Assembly (NCBI GenBank): GCA_964542255.1
Contig: CAZITV010000033.1
Coordinates: 1 to 17,054 of the forward strand
DNA: 17,054 nucleotides
DNA from: CAYMSF01 sp964542255
GTDB taxonomy: Bacteria; Verrucomicrobiota; Lentisphaeria; Victivallales; Victivallaceae
Reading direction: 5' to 3'
The first letter of the stretch is position 1. Each line of letters opens with the position of its first letter. A model generated the notes under the pieces. That model worked only from the letters and a program-made list of their open reading frames with translations, did not search any database and was not told the DNA's origin. Of the stretch, positions 13,548 through 17,054 are shown piece by piece. Made by a program: the position numbers and the translations under genes.

Positions 13548-15895
13548 TGGTTAACTCAGCAGTTTATGGAAATTTGAATGTTATGACCTACATAATAAAG
13601 ATTTTTGCACTCATGCGAAGCGCAGTTACGCAGCGGTGTCAATGCGCGCTGTTGTCAATTACGGTAATGTTCATTATGGGCAGCATTTATGCTGCTGACC
13701 CGCATATTGGTTATGTTTATCCTGCCGGCGGGACGCCTGGCAGTGAATTTACCGCGAAAATTGGCGGACAATTTATTTTCGGAGCGAAATCTGCCTATAT
13801 CAACGATAAAAATATACAAATTCAAATTATTAACGCGACAGAGCCGGAGAACTACAAACCTAACCGGCAAAAAATGGCCATAAGCGAAACTATAACTATA
13901 AAAATCAGCATCGGCAAAGAGACTCTTCCCGGCAACCGCGAAATAGCGATTGTCACCGATACCGGCATTTCCAATAAATTAATTTTTAATATCGGACAAC
14001 TGCAGGAAGTTGTCGAAGTTGAGCCAAATGATAAACCGTCAGTGGCAAAACAGCTGGCAGCACTACCCGTCACTTTAAACGGGCAAATTTTTCCCGGCGA
14101 CGTTGACAGTTATAAATTTTCTGCTAAAAAAGGGCAACTCCTGGTAGTTGAGGCTTATGCCAGAGCATTAATTCCGTATTTGGCGGATGCCGTTCCTGGA
14201 TGGTTTAAAATATGTCTAACGCTATCAGACGCGGCGGGGCGTGAACTCGCGTTTGCTGACGATTACCGTTTTTTGCAGGATTCAGTACTATTCTTCAAAG
14301 TTCCGGCAGATGGTGTTTACTTTCTCGCGGTGCGCGACTCAATTTACCGTGGCAGAGAGGATTTTGTTTACCGGGTTAATGTTGGTGAGTTACCTTATAT
14401 CACCAATATTTTTCCACTTGGGGCAAGTACCAGTAACCAACCGGCGACGGTAAATATTTACGGTGTAAATCTACCCTCGGATAAAATGACCATAGATACC
14501 GGCAGGAATGCTCCGGATACCCTTAATATCAGTGTCAGCAACCGTGGACTTAATTCAAACCGGATGCCGTTCGCGGTTGATAACCTGCCGGAAATTTTTG
14601 CTTCTTCCGCTTGCGAATCCCGCGATAAAAAGCAGCAAGTCAAATTGCCAGTCATCATCAACGGCTGTATTAAAACCACTGGAGCCAAAAATTATTTCTG
14701 TTTTGAAGCACATAAAGGGCAAGTCATTGCCGCCAAAGTCGCTGCCAGAAAACTAAATTCACCTCTGGACTCGGCCATCACGCTTTACGATCAAAAAGGC
14801 ACCGCAATAAAAGAAAATGACGACGCCAAGGATATCGGCGAAGGCTTTCTCACGCATCAAGCCGATTCAAATTTCATGGCAGAAATCCCCAATGATGGTA
14901 TTTACACCATTCGCATCAGCGATACTCAAAATAAGGGCGGTGCTGATTACGCCTACCGGTTGACGCTTGGCTCACCATCACCAGATTTTGCGGTAATAAT
15001 ATCGCCAGCGGCATTATTCATCCCGGCGGGCGCCGCAGCCGCCATAACTGTCCATGCCGTGCGTTACGACGGTTTTAACGGCGAGATTAAAATTGAATTA
15101 AAAAATAAAACTCAGGAACTTTCTATCAGCGGCGGGGTAATACCGGCGAATATCAACAAAACCCGAATGACGCTCAACTGCGCTGCTGGCACTACCGCAA
15201 AATATATTGTGCCGGAATTAGTTGCAACCGCGATTGTTAACGGTCGCAAAGTTACGAGAACGGTGAGCACTGCGGAGGATTCAATGCAGGCATTTATATA
15301 TCGCCATCTGGTGGCATCCGATGAAACTACGGTAATGGTGAGTAATAACACGCTATTCAGTATTACTACCGCGCCGATACAACAGGGATATTTCGATTTA
15401 GTCTGCGGCAAAGATATTGGCATAGTTTTTGAAATCAACCGTGCTGCCGGTTTTACCGATGCGGTTGTGCTGCAGTTGGTTGATCCGCCCAAAGGAATCA
15501 AAATAAAAAGCGCCTACATCCCGCCCAAACGAAACCGCGGGATGCTCTATATTACCGCCGACAATGAGGCTTCTGCCGGAATCAATAATTTGATTATTTC
15601 AGCTGTTACTTTCGTTGAATCTAAAAATGCAAATAAGGAGATGGTGCTCAATGAAAATAATAATGCTTCAGTAAATGCACAAAAAAATGAGCCAAAATTG
15701 CTAACGGACAGCGAAATGAAAAGTGTAAAAATGATTGAAGAAAATAAAAATAACAAGAAAAATGAGATAAAATCCAATATTGAGAACAATAAAAATGATA
15801 GCGGCGGCGTTAAGGTAGTTGAACCGGTTAAACCAAAACGCGAACGGGTACAATATGTAGTAGGTGCCATTCCAGTTAAAATTATTAAACCTTAA
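13547..15895 (+). CDS. exported protein with two pre-peptidase C-terminal (PPC) domains
   Basis: This protein is up to 782 residues long. The hydrophobic signal lies at about 34-49 (LLSITVMFIMGSIYA), unusually far from Met1. The start could therefore be Met13 (13583) or Met23 (13613), although ATG 13547 overlaps the DUF1501 stop. The mature protein begins DPHIGYVYPAGGTPGSEFT, as in planctomycetal relatives, followed by a TIG-like beta domain. Two PPC beta-sandwich modules follow: about 155-280 (VEVEPNDKPSVAKQL, GDVDSYKFSAKKGQLLVVEA) and about 365-475 (KNYFCFEAHKGQVIAAKVAA, DGIYTIRISDT). Further beta-rich regions follow to about 690. No protease domain is present, so it is better seen as an adhesion or binding partner of the DUF1501/DUF1549 proteins. 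The C-terminus has an Asn/Lys/Glu-rich low-complexity stretch (about 692-752) before a short ordered end. Confidence 0.85.
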   Translation: MVNSAVYGNLNVMTYIIKIFALMRSAVTQRCQCALLSITVMFIMGSIYAADPHIGYVYPAGGTPGSEFTAKIGGQFIFGAKSAYINDKNIQIQIINATEPENYKPNRQKMAISETITIKISIGKETLPGNREIAIVTDTGISNKLIFNIGQLQEVVEVEPNDKPSVAKQLAALPVTLNGQIFPGDVDSYKFSAKKGQLLVVEAYARALIPYLADAVPGWFKICLTLSDAAGRELAFADDYRFLQDSVLFFKVPADGVYFLAVRDSIYRGREDFVYRVNVGELPYITNIFPLGASTSNQPATVNIYGVNLPSDKMTIDTGRNAPDTLNISVSNRGLNSNRMPFAVDNLPEIFASSACESRDKKQQVKLPVIINGCIKTTGAKNYFCFEAHKGQVIAAKVAARKLNSPLDSAITLYDQKGTAIKENDDAKDIGEGFLTHQADSNFMAEIPNDGIYTIRISDTQNKGGADYAYRLTLGSPSPDFAVIISPAALFIPAGAAAAITVHAVRYDGFNGEIKIELKNKTQELSISGGVIPANINKTRMTLNCAAGTTAKYIVPELVATAIVNGRKVTRTVSTAEDSMQAFIYRHLVASDETTVMVSNNTLFSITTAPIQQGYFDLVCGKDIGIVFEINRAAGFTDAVVLQLVDPPKGIKIKSAYIPPKRNRGMLYITADNEASAGINNLIISAVTFVESKNANKEMVLNENNNASVNAQKNEPKLLTDSEMKSVKMIEENKNNKKNEIKSNIENNKNDSGGVKVVEPVKPKRERVQYVVGAIPVKIIKP

Positions 15896-15904
15896 GGGTT
15901 ATTT

Positions 15905-17008
15905 ATGCTTTTAACAAGTACAGACAAGATTAATGATAAAAATATCTCGGAATTTAGATTTTCCTCTTTGACTGCTGGGTACATCAATTTGGACGGTGAA
16001 TGCTGGCATCAACTTAGCGCTGAACTGCAAAATATGCTGGCTATGCGGAAGGCACATTTACTCAGTCAGTTTATTTTTTCCGGCGCCGCCGCAATTAAAC
16101 CTTTTCCATTGGATAATAATGAACTAAATCCGCTGTGGCTGCACGGCGACTGTTGTGGCGGCGGCTCCAGTTATTCGACCCAGTCAATGATTATTTCCGG
16201 CGCAGTGCCGCGTCCGATAGTGCACCGTGATGAGATCGCCGGTTATATTTATGAAGACGAATATGCGGTTTACTGCAACCTTAGCGGAATCACCGCGGCC
16301 AATTTAAACGCATCACCATCGGAACAAACATCAGCAGTATTGGAGATAATTGAACTGCTCTTAAACCGTAACGGGTTTCAGTTTAACAACATTGTCCGCA
16401 CTTGGTTTTTTCTTGACAGGCTGCTCGCCTGGTATCGTGAATTTAATGAAATCCGCACTGCATTTTACGGTGAACGCGGCATCTTTGACAATGTCATCCC
16501 GGCCAGCACCGGTATCGGTGCAGCAAACCAATATGATGCAGCGGTAATTTGTAATGTTTTCGCGGTAAAACCCAAAAACCACAATATGAAAATTGCAGCA
16601 GTTCCCTCCCCGATGCAGGATTCAGCGCTTAATTACCACAGCTCGTTTAGCCGGGCAGTCGAAATATCTTTACCAAGTTGCCGGCAACTAATGATTTCCG
16701 GCACCGCCGCCATTGACCGGCATGGTCATTCACTATACCAGGGCAACGCGGAAAAACAGCTAGACTATACCATGCAGGTTGTATTGGCACTACTCGAATC
16801 GCGCGGCATGGATTGGAGTAATCTAATGCGCGGCATCGCCTATTTTAAACATTATCATGATAAAATTTTACTGGAAAAATATCTCGCCAAGCACAACATT
16901 GCGGAATTCCCTTTGGCAGTTTCTCACTCCACGGTTTGCCGCGATGAACTACTCTTCGAGATAGAAATTGACGCAGCTGCGGAAAATCATTTCCAGCCAA
17001 CTACTTGA
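15905..17008 (+). CDS. two-domain Rid (YjgF/FkbO-like) family protein
   Basis: This 367-residue protein lacks a signal peptide and is probably cytoplasmic. It appears to hold two Rid/YjgF-type domains. The first (about 80-225) resembles the FkbO/Hyg5-like N-terminal region, with QTSAVLEIIELLLNRNGFQF, NNIVRTWFFLDRLLAWY and a STGIGAA segment. The second (about 240-357) is a clearer Rid domain, with QLMISGTAAIDRHGHSLYQG (261-280), QVVLALLESRGMDWSNLMRG and DELLFEIEIDA. In place of the FPARSCVEV stretch that carries the catalytic Arg of E. coli RidA, it reads FPLAVSHSTVC (335-345), so enamine/imine deaminase activity is doubtful. Chorismatase activity is possible by resemblance only. AAGGG (15894-15898) overlaps the PPC stop, 6 nt before ATG, so it is the last gene of the operon. 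Confidence 0.75.
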   Translation: MLLTSTDKINDKNISEFRFSSLTAGYINLDGECWHQLSAELQNMLAMRKAHLLSQFIFSGAAAIKPFPLDNNELNPLWLHGDCCGGGSSYSTQSMIISGAVPRPIVHRDEIAGYIYEDEYAVYCNLSGITAANLNASPSEQTSAVLEIIELLLNRNGFQFNNIVRTWFFLDRLLAWYREFNEIRTAFYGERGIFDNVIPASTGIGAANQYDAAVICNVFAVKPKNHNMKIAAVPSPMQDSALNYHSSFSRAVEISLPSCRQLMISGTAAIDRHGHSLYQGNAEKQLDYTMQVVLALLESRGMDWSNLMRGIAYFKHYHDKILLEKYLAKHNIAEFPLAVSHSTVCRDELLFEIEIDAAAENHFQPTT

Positions 17009-17054
17009 TAGCCTTTGCCGCGCAGCCAGGTATCAACAAAGTTGCGGAATACCG
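16987..17054 (-). CDS. C-terminal end of a convergent gene (partial)
   Basis: The minus strand is open from the right edge to a TGA at 16987-16989, encoding 21 residues (VFRNFVDTWLRGKGYQVVGW plus Lys). The aromatic/basic composition looks like real protein. The frame would overlap the Rid gene tail-to-tail by 22 bp. I cannot assign a family from so short a piece, and the gene continues outside the window. Confidence 0.4.
   Translation of the reverse strand, partial: VFRNFVDTWLRGKGYQVVGWK

Noticed and set aside
13547..15895. Secreted peptidase
   Set aside because: PPC domains often accompany proteases, but no catalytic protease domain or motif is visible in this protein.

Overview
The window looks like a chromosomal segment of a PVC-superphylum bacterium. 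The best guess is Lentisphaerota or a close relative such as Kiritimatiellota or Verrucomicrobiota. The main evidence is the block of DUF1549/DUF1553, DUF1501 and pre-peptidase C-terminal (PPC) proteins, a hallmark of Planctomycetes, Verrucomicrobia and Lentisphaerae. The secreted protein at 4967 also carries an LPADIQKKYGY segment that I associate with this group. The DNA is moderately AT-rich. I see no rRNA, tRNA, CRISPR array or transposase gene.

Layout. (1) 238-1701: gatB, aspartyl/glutamyl-tRNA amidotransferase subunit B, convergent with the next pair. (2) 4597-1729, minus strand: a lipoprotein with an alpha/beta-hydrolase fold, followed 10 nt later by a membrane protein with a DUF4105 (Lnb-type) periplasmic domain. 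The two look co-transcribed. (3) 4598-4966: divergent promoter region, with a good extended -10 promoter reading right into (4) a secreted PVC protein of unknown function, 4967-6118. (5) lysS on the minus strand, 6216-7727, convergent with the secreted gene. (6) 7728-10601: an accessory island with a GxxExxY PD-(D/E)XK-like protein, a BRO-N/DinD-like protein and a SLOG (DprA/LOG Rossmann) protein. It is punctuated by four copies of a 143-157 bp imperfect palindromic repeat, and two of these copies carry the last codons of lost GxxExxY genes. (7) 10602-17008: a tight four-gene plus-strand operon of exported DUF1549/DUF1553, DUF1501 and PPC proteins, ending with a two-domain Rid/FkbO-like protein. 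(8) The right edge clips the end of a convergent minus-strand gene.

How the genes may work together. The housekeeping genes (gatB, lysS) serve translation. The hydrolase/DUF4105 pair and the DUF1549-DUF1501-PPC operon are envelope-facing. In the operon the DUF1549 protein has lost the CxxCH-type motif I expect in this family, so a redox role there is doubtful. The island is the most interesting part. GxxExxY plus hairpin repeats behave like a small mobile or expanding unit, and a coupled DinD-like/SLOG gene pair sits between two of the repeats. That pair is a reasonable candidate for a DNA-damage-response or phage-interaction module, but this is inference from domain types and context only.
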